Below are positions 37,277 through 45,732 of a stretch of 64,000 nucleotides of DNA, in pieces (the stretch's first letter is position 1; each line of letters starts with the position of its first letter). The translations under genes were made by a program, and so were the position numbers. Under the pieces are notes generated by a model that saw only the letters and a program-made list of their open reading frames with translations, ran no database searches and was not told the origin of the DNA. Source of the stretch: Microbacterium maritypicum (GTDB taxonomy: Bacteria > Actinomycetota > Actinomycetes > Actinomycetales > Microbacteriaceae); contig NZ_WAAQ01000001.1 in the NCBI RefSeq assembly GCF_008868125.1, positions 1,426,001-1,490,000 of the forward strand, given 5' to 3'.

Positions 37277-38145
37277 TGAACGACACTCGTGGGGGCGATC
37301 CGGATCGGGTCGCCCCCATCATCCCTCTCTTCGGCGGTGCATCGAAGAAGCCTGCCTCGACGCGACCGGCTCAGAACCTGGAGCGTGGCCAGGAGGCGGA
37401 AGAACCTTCGTCACGTACCGGCGATGCGGCCGTATGGCGTACGACCTGGGACGCGCCGCCCGCGGGGGTTTCCCGTATCGACGAGAGCGACGCAGGCACA
37501 CCCAGCGATCGGCACCCCGCACGAGGAGTCAGGGGCAGCTCTGCCACAGCGTCTCGCTCGGCAGGTTCCGCTCCTCGTCTCCGTGCGCTCGGCGACGAGC
37601 CGAGCGACGGGATCGACAGCGGAGAGACGGCGTCGCTCGACGAGATCCGAGTCTCTGCAGAAGAGTCGCTCGTGCGCAAGCTGCGGGCTCGGTCGTTGTC
37701 CATCTCCGAGTCGCGGCAGGTGCTGAGGGGTGTGGGGCTCGACAGCGGCATGATCGACGATGTGATCGACGACTTCTGTCGTCGTGGCTATCTCGATGAT
37801 TCCGCTCTCGCGGGGGTCCTCGTGACGTCGGGTGTGGAACGGAAAGGCCAGGGAAGAGTGGCCCTGTCCCGCGCGCTCGCCCAGCGGGGCATTCCGCGCG
37901 ACGTGATCGACGCTGCTCTCGACGAGCTGCCTGACGATGATGACGAACGCGCGCTCGAGTTCGCACGTGGCAAGGCGCGATCGATGGGGCGACTCGACCC
38001 CGACACGGCTCTCCGGCGATTGGTGGGTCAGCTCTCCCGTCGCGGCTACAACGGAGCTGTGGCGATGAAGGCCGCGAAGTCCGCGCTGCGGGAGGCCTCC
38101 TTCGGCGGTCCGACCTCCGGCGTCCGCTTCGTCGATTCCGACTGA
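37276..38145 (+). CDS. recX: Regulatory protein RecX with long N-terminal extension
   Basis: Protein of 289 residues. The RecX three-helix repeats occupy about 125-280 (ALSRALAQRGIP, GYLDDSALA, RRLVGQLSRRGYNG are typical). They bind RecA filaments and limit RecA activity. The first 120 residues are an extension rich in S, R, P, G and D, apparently disordered, although PLFGG (17-21) and WRTTWD (54-59) look like short motifs. The ATG overlaps the recA stop (TGATG), so the long form is the natural start. Confidence 0.9.
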   Translation: MNDTRGGDPDRVAPIIPLFGGASKKPASTRPAQNLERGQEAEEPSSRTGDAAVWRTTWDAPPAGVSRIDESDAGTPSDRHPARGVRGSSATASRSAGSAPRLRALGDEPSDGIDSGETASLDEIRVSAEESLVRKLRARSLSISESRQVLRGVGLDSGMIDDVIDDFCRRGYLDDSALAGVLVTSGVERKGQGRVALSRALAQRGIPRDVIDAALDELPDDDDERALEFARGKARSMGRLDPDTALRRLVGQLSRRGYNGAVAMKAAKSALREASFGGPTSGVRFVDSD

Positions 38146-38193
38146 GGCGGCGACACGCCCCTGCTCAGCAGCGGCTCGTACAATGGGGTGATC

Positions 38194-39741
38194 ATGACTA
38201 TCCCGCGCAGTGAACCGACGATCATCGGCGCGTCCTCGGCAGCCGTCGACGACGACGGACGACAGCGATCGTATGAAGTGCGCACCTTCGGGTGCCAGAT
38301 GAACGTGCATGACTCCGAGCGTCTTTCGGGGTCGCTGGAGAGCGCGGGCTACGTACGTGCGCTCGACGGCGCCGAAGCCGACGTGGTGATCATCAACACG
38401 TGCGCGGTCCGCGACAACGCCGCGGGCAAGCTGTACGGCACGCTCGGACACCTCGCATCCGTCAAGCGGCGCAAGGACGGCATGCAGATCGCGGTCGGCG
38501 GTTGTCTGGCGCAGATGGACAAGCAGGCGGTCCTCGACAAGGCCCCCTGGGTCGACGTCGTGTTCGGCACGCACAACATGGGCTCGCTCCCGGGGCTTCT
38601 CGAGCGCGCACGGCACAACGGCGACGCCGAACTCGAGATCCTCGAATCGCTCGAGGTCTTCCCCTCCACGCTGCCGACCAAGCGCGACTCCGCACACAGC
38701 GGCTGGGTCTCCATCTCGGTCGGATGCAACAACACGTGCACCTTCTGCATCGTGCCGAGCCTTCGCGGCAAGGAGAAAGATCGACGTCCCGGCGACATCC
38801 TGAACGAGATCCGCCTCCTCGTCGAAGACGGCGCGATCGAGGTCACGCTTCTCGGCCAGAACGTGAACTCCTACGGGGTGGAGTTCGGTGATCGTCAGGC
38901 ATTCGGCAAGCTGCTGCGGGCGGCAGGCGAGATCGAAGGACTGGAGCGCATCCGATTCACGAGCCCGCATCCTGCGGCGTTCACCGATGACGTGATCGAC
39001 GCCATGGCCGAGACCGCGAACGTGATGCCGCAGCTGCACATGCCGCTCCAGTCGGGAAGCGACCGCATCCTCAAGGCGATGCGCCGCTCGTACCGCAGCG
39101 AGCGATTCCTCGGGATCCTCGACCGGGTTCGCGCCCGCATCCCGAATGCCGCCATCACCACCGACATCATCGTCGGCTTCCCCGGCGAGACCGAGGAGGA
39201 CTTCGAGGACACGATGCGGGTCGTCGAGCAGGCTCGTTTCTCCAGCGCTTTCACCTTCCAGTACTCGATCCGCGAGGGCACGCCCGCCGCGACGATGGAG
39301 GACCAGGTGCCGAAGGAGATCGTGCAGGCGCGCTACAACCGCCTGATCGCGCTCCAGGAACGCATCTCTCTGGAGGAGAACCAGAAGCAGGTCGGTCGCG
39401 AGATCGAAGTCCTGGTTTCCACGGGCGAGGGCAAGAAGGACACCGAGACCCACCGCCTCACGGGGCGTGCCGAAGACAACAGGCTCGTGCACTTCGAGGT
39501 CACGGAAGGCTCTGAGCTGCCCCGCCCCGGTGATGTCGTCACCGTGACCGTCACGCACGGCGCCCCGTTCCATCTGCTGGCCGACGATCCGACGGGGGCG
39601 CCGCTGAAGATCCGTCGCACCCGCGGTGGAGACGCCTGGGACCGCTCGCAGTCCGAGTCGTGCGCCGTTCCCGCTCCGAGTGGCGATGGCGGGCCGAAGG
39701 CCGTCTCGCTCGGGCTGCCCACGCTGCGTGTCGGCGTGTGA
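38194..39741 (+). CDS. miaB: tRNA-2-methylthio-N6-dimethylallyladenosine synthase
   Basis: Radical-SAM methylthiotransferase of 515 residues, modifying A37 of tRNAs reading UNN codons. The UPF0004 domain has C34, C70 and C104 for the auxiliary cluster; the radical-SAM motif CNNTCTFC places C178, C182 and C185; a TRAM domain occupies about 395-460. The last 50 residues are a variable polar tail. TACAAT at 38179-38184 is a good -10, nine bases before the ATG; a GTG at 38188 is the alternative start. It overlaps miaA by 4 bases (GTGA). Confidence 0.95.
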   Translation: MTIPRSEPTIIGASSAAVDDDGRQRSYEVRTFGCQMNVHDSERLSGSLESAGYVRALDGAEADVVIINTCAVRDNAAGKLYGTLGHLASVKRRKDGMQIAVGGCLAQMDKQAVLDKAPWVDVVFGTHNMGSLPGLLERARHNGDAELEILESLEVFPSTLPTKRDSAHSGWVSISVGCNNTCTFCIVPSLRGKEKDRRPGDILNEIRLLVEDGAIEVTLLGQNVNSYGVEFGDRQAFGKLLRAAGEIEGLERIRFTSPHPAAFTDDVIDAMAETANVMPQLHMPLQSGSDRILKAMRRSYRSERFLGILDRVRARIPNAAITTDIIVGFPGETEEDFEDTMRVVEQARFSSAFTFQYSIREGTPAATMEDQVPKEIVQARYNRLIALQERISLEENQKQVGREIEVLVSTGEGKKDTETHRLTGRAEDNRLVHFEVTEGSELPRPGDVVTVTVTHGAPFHLLADDPTGAPLKIRRTRGGDAWDRSQSESCAVPAPSGDGGPKAVSLGLPTLRVGV

Positions 39742-40649
39742 CCGGACCCCGACTCTGGGCGATCGTCGGGGCGACCGGCACCGGCAAGAGTGATCTCGCG
39801 ATCGACCTGGCGGAGACGCTGCGGGAGCAGGGCAATCCGGCCGAGATCGTGAATGCCGACGCCATGCAGCTCTATTGCGGAATGGATGTCGGCACCGCCA
39901 AAGTGCCGATGGGCGAGCGGCGGGGCGTTCCGCATCACCTCTTCGACGTCCTCGAGGTCGATGAGGACGCGGCCGTCGCGTGGTACCAGCCCCGGGCACG
40001 TGCTGCGGTGGAGGATATCCACCGCAGAGGCGGTGATGCGATCCTCGTCGGCGGTTCTGGCCTCTACGTGTCGAGCGTCGTGTTCGACTTCCGGTTCCCT
40101 CCTCGCGATGCGGAACTGCGTGAGCGCCTCGAGCGGGAACTCGAGACCCATGGAACCGCGCAGCTGCTCGAACGTCTGCGCATACTCGATCCCGAAGCGG
40201 CCGCGCGTGTCGATCCGCGCAATCCTCGTCGTGTCGTGCGTGCCCTCGAGGTACTCGAGCAGGGGAGCGCGACACACGGTGCGACCCTCCCCGAACGTCC
40301 CGTCCTCTGGCATCCGCACACGCGTCTCATCGGTCTCCGCGTCGACCGCGCAGCTCTCGTCGAGCGCCTCGATGCCCGCGTGGAGCGCATGTGGGACGGC
40401 GGGATCCTCACCGAGGTGGGGGAGCTACGCGCACGGGGCCTCGAACGCGGTACGACGGCGCCGCGTGCGATCGGCTATGCGCAGGCACTCGCCCAGCTCG
40501 AGGGAACCCTCACCGAGGCCGAGGCCATCGCACAGACCCAGGCGCTCACGCGGCGTTATGCCCGCCGACAGGTGTCCTGGTTCAAGCGCTATCCCGACCT
40601 CGAATGGTGGGATGCTCCGGCGGAGGCCGCCACGCTCCTGCGCGCCTGA
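39738..40649 (+). CDS. miaA: tRNA dimethylallyltransferase
   Basis: Transferase of 303 residues adding the isopentenyl group to A37, the substrate of MiaB encoded just upstream. P-loop GATGTGKS (11-18), [15 protein letters not shown] (about 40-54) and PHHLFDVLE (about 64-72) are the MiaA signatures. GTG start overlapping the miaB stop sets the N terminus at the P-loop strand. Confidence 0.94.
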   Translation: MTGPRLWAIVGATGTGKSDLAIDLAETLREQGNPAEIVNADAMQLYCGMDVGTAKVPMGERRGVPHHLFDVLEVDEDAAVAWYQPRARAAVEDIHRRGGDAILVGGSGLYVSSVVFDFRFPPRDAELRERLERELETHGTAQLLERLRILDPEAAARVDPRNPRRVVRALEVLEQGSATHGATLPERPVLWHPHTRLIGLRVDRAALVERLDARVERMWDGGILTEVGELRARGLERGTTAPRAIGYAQALAQLEGTLTEAEAIAQTQALTRRYARRQVSWFKRYPDLEWWDAPAEAATLLRA

Positions 40650-40686
40650 CCATCTCCATGTCGGTGCCTCCTGCGATGCTGGCCGC

Positions 40687-41217
40687 ATGACGAAGACCCA
40701 CTTCTATACCGCTTCCAGTCTCGACGGGTTCATCGCCACCGAGGAGCACTCCTTGGACTGGCTGCTCACGCAGGACATCGACCAAGACGGACCGATGGCG
40801 TACGCGGGGTTCGAGCGCAGCATCGGAGCGCTGGCGATGGGGTCGTCGACCTACGAGTGGGTGATGCGCCACGAGGAGGGACGGTGGGGCTACACGCAGC
40901 CCACGTGGGTGTTCACGCACCGTGAGCTGGAGCTGCCGGCCGGTGCTGACGTCAGACTGACCCAAGCCGACGTCAGCACGGTGCATGCAGAGATGGTGCA
41001 GGCGGCAGCGGGGAAGGATCTCTGGGTCGTGGGCGGGGGAGACCTGGCAGGCCAGTTCGCCGACGCGGGGCTGCTCGACGAAGTGTGGGTGCAGTACGCA
41101 CCGGTGACGCTCGGCTCGGGCGCTCCACTGCTTCCGCGCAGGCTCGACCTCGAGCTGCTCGAGGTGGCTCGCAACCGCAACTTCCTCTGCGGGCGTTACC
41201 GACTCGCGCGGCACTGA
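40687..41217 (+). CDS. Dihydrofolate reductase-like (RibD C-terminal domain) protein
   Basis: Protein of 176 residues in the RibD_C/YyaP group: MTKTHFYTASSLDGFIA at the start, MGSSTYEWV (about 51-59), WVVGGGDLAGQF (about 111-122) for NADPH. These proteins are DHFR-fold reductases without proven folate activity. It differs clearly from folA in this window. ATG start; GATGCT six bases upstream is a weak match to the local leaderless promoter pattern. Confidence 0.82.
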   Translation: MTKTHFYTASSLDGFIATEEHSLDWLLTQDIDQDGPMAYAGFERSIGALAMGSSTYEWVMRHEEGRWGYTQPTWVFTHRELELPAGADVRLTQADVSTVHAEMVQAAAGKDLWVVGGGDLAGQFADAGLLDEVWVQYAPVTLGSGAPLLPRRLDLELLEVARNRNFLCGRYRLARH

Positions 41218-41235
41218 GTGGTCGTGCGTGATCCC

Positions 41236-41241
41236 TAGACT
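41236..41241 (+). promoter_or_regulatory. Leaderless-type -10 element of dapF
   Basis: TAGACT lies exactly six bases before the dapF ATG. The six intervening bases are GGAGCC, too close to the ATG to be a normal ribosome binding site. Confidence 0.6.
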
Positions 41242-41247
41242 GGAGCC

Positions 41248-42120
41248 ATGGTCGCATTCACCAAGGGTCACGGCACGGGCAACGACTTCATCATCATCGC
41301 TGACCCGGACGGCGAGCTCGATCTGACCATCGAGCAGGTCGCGGTGCTGTGCGATCGTCATTTCGGCATCGGCGCTGATGGAATCCTTCGCGTTGTGAGG
41401 TCCTCGGCCATTCCCGAAGGCGGTGCGACCCTCGACGAGGAGCCGCAGGCGGAGTGGTTCATGGATTACCGCAATGCCGACGGATCGATCGCCGAGATGT
41501 GCGGAAACGGCATCCGCGTGTTCGCTCACTATCTCGTGCGCTCCGGTCTCGCGACGATCGAACCCGGCTCGACCTTGCCGATCGGCACGAGGGCGGGTGT
41601 GCGCGACGTCACCCGAAGCGCCACCGGATACCAGGTAGATCTCGGTCGCTGGAAGCTCTCCGGTGACGACCCGCTCGTACGCGTCGACGGGCTGTCCGTC
41701 ACCCGGCCGGGTCTCGGTATCGACGTGGGTAACCCGCACGTCGTTGTGGCCCTCGCCTCGGAGGCCGAGCTCGCGTCTCTGGAGCTGCACCGCGCGCCTG
41801 ACCTCGACCCGCTGCTTCCCGCGGGCGCCAACATCGAGTTCGTCGTTCCCGGTGAACCGCTCGTCCGCGACGGCATCGGCCATGTGAGCATGCGCGTCTA
41901 CGAGCGTGGCGTGGGAGAGACGCTCAGCTGTGGCACGGGGGTCGCCGCGACAGCCCTGGCGGTGCGGTACTGGGCGGGCGAGAAGGCTCCGAACAACTGG
42001 CAGGTCGAGGTGCCGGGAGGTACGCTCGGCGTGCGCATGTTCCCTGCGGAGGACGGCGAGCACGTCGCCCTCTCGGGGCCCGCGCAGCTTGTGTTCCAGG
42101 GCGAGGTCGACCTCGCCTGA
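41248..42120 (+). CDS. dapF: Diaminopimelate epimerase
   Basis: Cofactor-free epimerase of 290 residues converting LL- to meso-diaminopimelate. Both catalytic cysteines are present: C85 in [10 protein letters not shown] and C228 in [18 protein letters not shown] at 7-14 is the usual N-terminal signature. It completes the lysine/peptidoglycan branch represented here by dapA and dapB. Convergent with the methyltransferase gene. Confidence 0.96.
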   Translation: MVAFTKGHGTGNDFIIIADPDGELDLTIEQVAVLCDRHFGIGADGILRVVRSSAIPEGGATLDEEPQAEWFMDYRNADGSIAEMCGNGIRVFAHYLVRSGLATIEPGSTLPIGTRAGVRDVTRSATGYQVDLGRWKLSGDDPLVRVDGLSVTRPGLGIDVGNPHVVVALASEAELASLELHRAPDLDPLLPAGANIEFVVPGEPLVRDGIGHVSMRVYERGVGETLSCGTGVAATALAVRYWAGEKAPNNWQVEVPGGTLGVRMFPAEDGEHVALSGPAQLVFQGEVDLA

Positions 42121-42137
42121 GCACCCGACTCGGGTGC
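42121..42137. terminator. Hairpin between dapF and the convergent methyltransferase gene
   Basis: GCACCCG-ACT-CGGGTGC begins right after the dapF stop; perfect seven-pair stem, no T-run. Confidence 0.5.
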
Positions 42138-42162
42138 CACCGAGAATCAGAGAACCGCGGGC

Positions 42163-42804
42163 TCAGCTGAGGATGATCGGCTCCGTCGGCGGGTTTCCGT
42201 GCTTGCGTACCTTGAGGATGCGGTAGCCCTTGCCCGTGGCGGTGCGGAAGACGCTATAGCCGGGGTGGAAGGTCGATCCGATCCATCGCTGAAGCGAATC
42301 GGCACCGAGGTTGCGCTGCACGACGAGCCACGCGTCGCTGCGCTCATCGAGGCGCGGGATCCAACGCTCGAGAAGCCCGTGCAGCTCGTTCTTCCCCACG
42401 CGGATCGGCGGGTTCGAGCGGATCGTGCGGAAGGTGACGTGCTCGGGAACATCGTCGGGCAGAGATGCGTTGACATTGGTGAGCCCGAGAGCTGCCGCGT
42501 TTCGACGCACCAGATCGAGGGCGCGCTCGTTCACATCGACGGCCCACACCGTCGCGTGGGGAGCGGCCAAGGCCATCGAGAGCGTCACCGGACCCCAGCC
42601 GCTGCCGAGGTCGAGAAGATCGCCGCCCGGGGGAACCGGGGGCATGTTGGCGAGGAGCACTGCAGTGCCGGCATCCAGACGATCCGGGCTGAAGACTCCA
42701 CCGGCGGTGGTGACTTCCAGCTCTCGACCTGCGAGCGATACGCGGATCTTACGCAGATTCTCGGGGCTTGCCGGGGCCGCAGTGAAGTAGTGATCTGACC
42801 CCAT
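42163..42804 (-). CDS. Class I SAM methyltransferase, RsmC-like
   Basis: Protein of 213 residues with the SAM motif LLDLGSGWGPV (about 63-73) and the N6/N2 methyltransferase motif SNPPIRVGK (about 131-139). The GVFSPDRLDAGT start region and this N-P-P motif match the single-domain relatives of RsmC, which makes m2G1207 in 16S rRNA. The ATG at 42804 is fixed by TACGCT (complement of 42811-42816) six bases upstream. Confidence 0.87.
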   Translation of the reverse strand: MGSDHYFTAAPASPENLRKIRVSLAGRELEVTTAGGVFSPDRLDAGTAVLLANMPPVPPGGDLLDLGSGWGPVTLSMALAAPHATVWAVDVNERALDLVRRNAAALGLTNVNASLPDDVPEHVTFRTIRSNPPIRVGKNELHGLLERWIPRLDERSDAWLVVQRNLGADSLQRWIGSTFHPGYSVFRTATGKGYRILKVRKHGNPPTEPIILS

Positions 42805-42872
42805 ACGGTGAGCGTACCGGACAGCGCGGGCTAAGGTTAAGGCTCGCAACAAAACCCAGAGATAAGGAACGG

Positions 42873-44384
42873 ATGACGGAGACCACCACACCCTCCACCG
42901 GCGACCACACGGTCGATCGTGTGCTCGCGAACGCGGAGAAGCGCTCGGACGTCCACGTCTTCGGCGCTGCGCAGGCGCTGCAGGATGAATCGACGGCATC
43001 GCACACGAGCTCGGACGGCGCGCAGTGGGATCTCGAGGACCGTCATGCGCTTCGACGCGTCGGGGGGCTCTCGACGGAGCTCGAAGACGTCACCGAGGTC
43101 GAGTACCGACAGTTGCGCCTGGAGAACGTCGTCCTCGTGGGCGTATATCCCCAGGGGGCTCAGGAAGACGCGGAGAACTCACTCCGGGAACTCGCCGCGC
43201 TTGCGGAGACCGCTGGTGCGGTCGTGCTCGACGGTGTTCTGCAGCGTCGTCCGCACCCCGATGCCGCGACCTACCTCGGCCGAGGCAAGGCCCAGGAACT
43301 CAAGGACATCGTCGCCGCCGTCGGAGCCGACACCGTCATCGCCGACACCGAGCTCGCACCGAGCCAGCGTCGCGCACTCGAGGACGTCGTCAAGGTCAAG
43401 GTCATCGACCGGACCACGGTGATCCTCGACATCTTCAGCCAGCACGCGAAGAGCCGCGAGGGCAAGGCCCAGGTCGAGCTGGCCCAGCTCGAATACCTGC
43501 TGCCGCGTCTGCGCGGCTGGGGCGATTCGATGAGCCGCCAGGCCGGTGGCCAGGTGGGCGCCGGCGGCGCCGGAATGGGCTCCCGTGGCCCCGGTGAGAC
43601 CAAGATCGAACTGGATCGCCGACGGATCCGCACCAAGATGGCTCTGCTCCGACGGCAGATCCGCGACTTCGGTCCTGCCCGTGACGCCAAGCGCGCGGAG
43701 CGCAAGCGGAACACGATCCCCTCCGTGGCGATCGCCGGATACACGAACGCGGGCAAGTCCAGCCTCCTCAACGCGCTCACCAGCGCGGGAGTGCTCGTGG
43801 AGAACGCGCTGTTCGCGACGCTGGATGCGACCGTGCGTCGCACCGAGACGGAGGACGGCCGCGTCTACACGTTGACCGACACCGTCGGATTCGTGCGCAA
43901 CCTCCCGCATCAGCTCGTGGAAGCATTCCGTTCGACGCTGGAAGAGGTCGGCGAGGCCGACGTCGTCCTCCACGTCGTCGACGGGTCGCACCCGGATCCG
44001 GCAGGTCAACTCCAGACCGTGCGAGATGTGCTCGGCGATGTCGGCGTCCGCGACCTCCCGGAGATCGTCGTCTTCAACAAGGCGGATCTGATCGACGAGG
44101 ACGAGAGGCTCGTGCTTCGCGGTCTCCAGCCGCACGCCCACTTCGTGTCATCACGATCGGGCGAGGGAATCGCGGAGCTTCGCGCTGCGGTGGAGGAAGC
44201 ACTCCCGAAGCCTGCCGTCGAGGTGCACGCCGTGATCCCCTACGATCGCGGTGACCTGGTCGCGGCGATCCACGAGTCCGGCATGCTCCTCTCCGTGGAG
44301 CACACGGAGGACGGCACTGCTGTGCACGCCCGCGTGTCGGAGCGTCTCGCCGCCGAACTCGCTCCGTTCGCCGCACAGAGCTGA
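42873..44384 (+). CDS. hflX: GTPase HflX
   Basis: Ribosome-associated GTPase of 503 residues that splits stalled or heat-damaged 70S ribosomes. N-terminal HflX domain (about 80-275, with the glycine-rich GGQVGAGGAGMGSRGPGETK region at 225-244) precedes the G domain: G1 GYTNAGKS (289-296), DTVGF, and NKAD. An N-terminal extension of about 70 residues is typical for actinobacteria. AAGGAAC lies before the ATG. miaA-dapF-hflX order is conserved in related genomes. Confidence 0.95.
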   Translation: MTETTTPSTGDHTVDRVLANAEKRSDVHVFGAAQALQDESTASHTSSDGAQWDLEDRHALRRVGGLSTELEDVTEVEYRQLRLENVVLVGVYPQGAQEDAENSLRELAALAETAGAVVLDGVLQRRPHPDAATYLGRGKAQELKDIVAAVGADTVIADTELAPSQRRALEDVVKVKVIDRTTVILDIFSQHAKSREGKAQVELAQLEYLLPRLRGWGDSMSRQAGGQVGAGGAGMGSRGPGETKIELDRRRIRTKMALLRRQIRDFGPARDAKRAERKRNTIPSVAIAGYTNAGKSSLLNALTSAGVLVENALFATLDATVRRTETEDGRVYTLTDTVGFVRNLPHQLVEAFRSTLEEVGEADVVLHVVDGSHPDPAGQLQTVRDVLGDVGVRDLPEIVVFNKADLIDEDERLVLRGLQPHAHFVSSRSGEGIAELRAAVEEALPKPAVEVHAVIPYDRGDLVAAIHESGMLLSVEHTEDGTAVHARVSERLAAELAPFAAQS

Positions 44385-44391
44385 GCGGATC

Positions 44392-45057
44392 TCATCGGGC
44401 GAGGAAGCGCGCCTCCACCGTGGCGGAGATCACGATCTCCTCGGGTTCGTATTCCATGGACGGTGCCGCGTCGGCCGCGAACGCCACCCCACCACGCGCT
44501 TTGAGCATCGGAGCACCCTGTGACGGCTGTCCGCTGGAGATGAGACCGACGTCGGCGATCTCCAGGGGAGTGACCTCATGCAAGCCGAGCGCGCCCGCGT
44601 AGGCCTCGGCTCGTGTGACCGCGACACCGACGGCTGCGGCGGCCACATCGCGCTCGATCTGCGCGCGCGTGGCGGTCGTCAGATGCCAGTCCACCCAGCC
44701 CACCTCGACCCCGTCCCAGGGGGAGATGTCGGAGACCCAGATGGACAGGTCGGAGGCCTCCGCGAACGTGGCGGTGAAATCGATGCTCGCGTAGTACACG
44801 GGAGCGAGACGCTTGCCGTCGTTGCTCCACGGGCGTTCGGCCCGCACCGAGAGCCGCTTGCTCGTCCACTCGACGACGCTGCCCGTGTCCGCACGGTCGG
44901 TGATACTGCTGCGCACCGGTTCGGCAAGGCGCATCACGTTCTCGACGACGGCTGTGCGCTCGGGCCCATCCGCACGCACTCCGACGCGGATGGTGGCGCG
45001 CTCAGGGGCGACCCGCGCCTCGTGCTCGCCGCGGACGGTGACGGTGACTTCGCTCAT
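44392..45057 (-). CDS. SIMPL-domain (DUF541) protein
   Basis: Protein of 221 residues spanning one DUF541/SIMPL domain, with V-x-G-x-x-E near the N terminus and PLEIADVGLIS near 160. No signal peptide is visible, so unlike many DUF541 proteins it is likely cytoplasmic. TAGAGT (complement of 45064-45069) six bases before the ATG. Only seven bases separate it from the convergent hflX. Function unknown. Confidence 0.82.
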   Translation of the reverse strand: MSEVTVTVRGEHEARVAPERATIRVGVRADGPERTAVVENVMRLAEPVRSSITDRADTGSVVEWTSKRLSVRAERPWSNDGKRLAPVYYASIDFTATFAEASDLSIWVSDISPWDGVEVGWVDWHLTTATRAQIERDVAAAAVGVAVTRAEAYAGALGLHEVTPLEIADVGLISSGQPSQGAPMLKARGGVAFAADAAPSMEYEPEEIVISATVEARFLAR

Positions 45058-45118
45058 GGGGCGACTCTACGCCAGCCGTCGGACCGGATGCGGAATGGCG
45101 TAGCCGCGGAGAACGTTG

Positions 45119-45124
45119 TAGTCT
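45119..45124 (+). promoter_or_regulatory. Possible -10 element for ssrA
   Basis: TAGTCT about 75 bases before the mature tmRNA 5' end; it would give a precursor trimmed by RNase P. The -35 region is not recognisable. Confidence 0.35.
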
Positions 45125-45198
45125 GTGATGCTCGGGCGTTCACCGCTCGGGCTGGTAATTCCACAGTGTGACAGCGGCTCCTTCGAGAGAAGGACCAC

Positions 45199-45568
45199 GG
45201 GGCTGATCGGTTTCGACAGCGCCTGTGAATCCACGAGAAGCGGGCCGAGGATGCAGAGTTATCTCGTAAACGCTCTCTGCAAAAAAATAGTTGCCGAAAC
45301 CAAGCGCAACGACTTCGCCCTCGCTGCATAAGCGAGCCCGATAGTCCGTCAGGCCGTATGTGATTCCGATACGGATCCTGGCGTCATCTAGGAATCTTGC
45401 TGCGTGATGGCGTCTGGACGTCACGTGGGACTCTTCCCAGGCTGGGCTTGTCGACTTAGGTGTCTGTGACAAAGGTCGGAGCCGAGTAGAACGTCTTCAC
45501 AGACTGCGCCCGGAGAAGGCGTGGAGACTCAGCGTTGGACGGGGGTTCGATTCCCCCCAGCTCCACCA
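45199..45568 (+). ncRNA. ssrA: Transfer-messenger RNA (tmRNA)
   Basis: One-piece tmRNA of 370 bases that rescues stalled ribosomes. GGGGCTG at the 5' end pairs with CAGCTCC before the encoded ACCA 3' end (one G-U). The 5' block GGGGCTGATCGGTTTCGACA and 3' T-arm GGTTCGATTCC are the standard signatures. The mRNA-like part ends in codons for ALAA and TAA. A strong hairpin terminator follows at 45590. Confidence 0.97.
45272..45331 (+). other. tmRNA proteolysis-tag reading frame
   Basis: Inferred tag ALCKKIVAETKRNDFALAA plus TAA, with GCT as resume codon after GTAAAC. The C-terminal ALAA is the expected degradation signal. The resume codon is inferred by analogy; a cysteine in the tag is uncommon. 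Confidence 0.8.
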
Positions 45569-45589
45569 CGTCGCTGTCACACAGGAATG

Positions 45590-45627
45590 AGGCCCGCCTC
45601 TCCCAGGAAACTGGGGGAGGCGGGCCT
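45590..45627 (+). terminator. Terminator of ssrA
   Basis: Seventeen-pair stem AGGCCCGCCTCTCCCAG / CTGGGGGAGGCGGGCCT (one G-U) with a GAAA loop, followed by TTC; 21 bases after the tmRNA 3' end. Confidence 0.9.
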
Positions 45628-45697
45628 TTCTGCGTCGGGGCGGCAACACGAGAACGACCCCGCGCCGTCCCTCCGGCGCGATGGCATCGCGACGCAC

Positions 45698-45725
45698 TCG
45701 ACAACGGCCGGGGGCGCTCTATATT
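45698..45725 (+). promoter_or_regulatory. Promoter of the P-type ATPase gene
   Basis: TCGACA (45698-45703), 16-base spacer, TATATT (45720-45725), then seven bases to the GTG start; leaderless type with a recognisable -35. Confidence 0.65.
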
Positions 45726-45732
45726 GAGGTCT

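Noticed and set aside
37411-40275. A 954-codon complement-strand frame over recX, miaB and miaA
   Set aside because: It is fully covered by three well-supported genes on the other strand and has no recognisable domain; a typical shadow of high-GC coding DNA.
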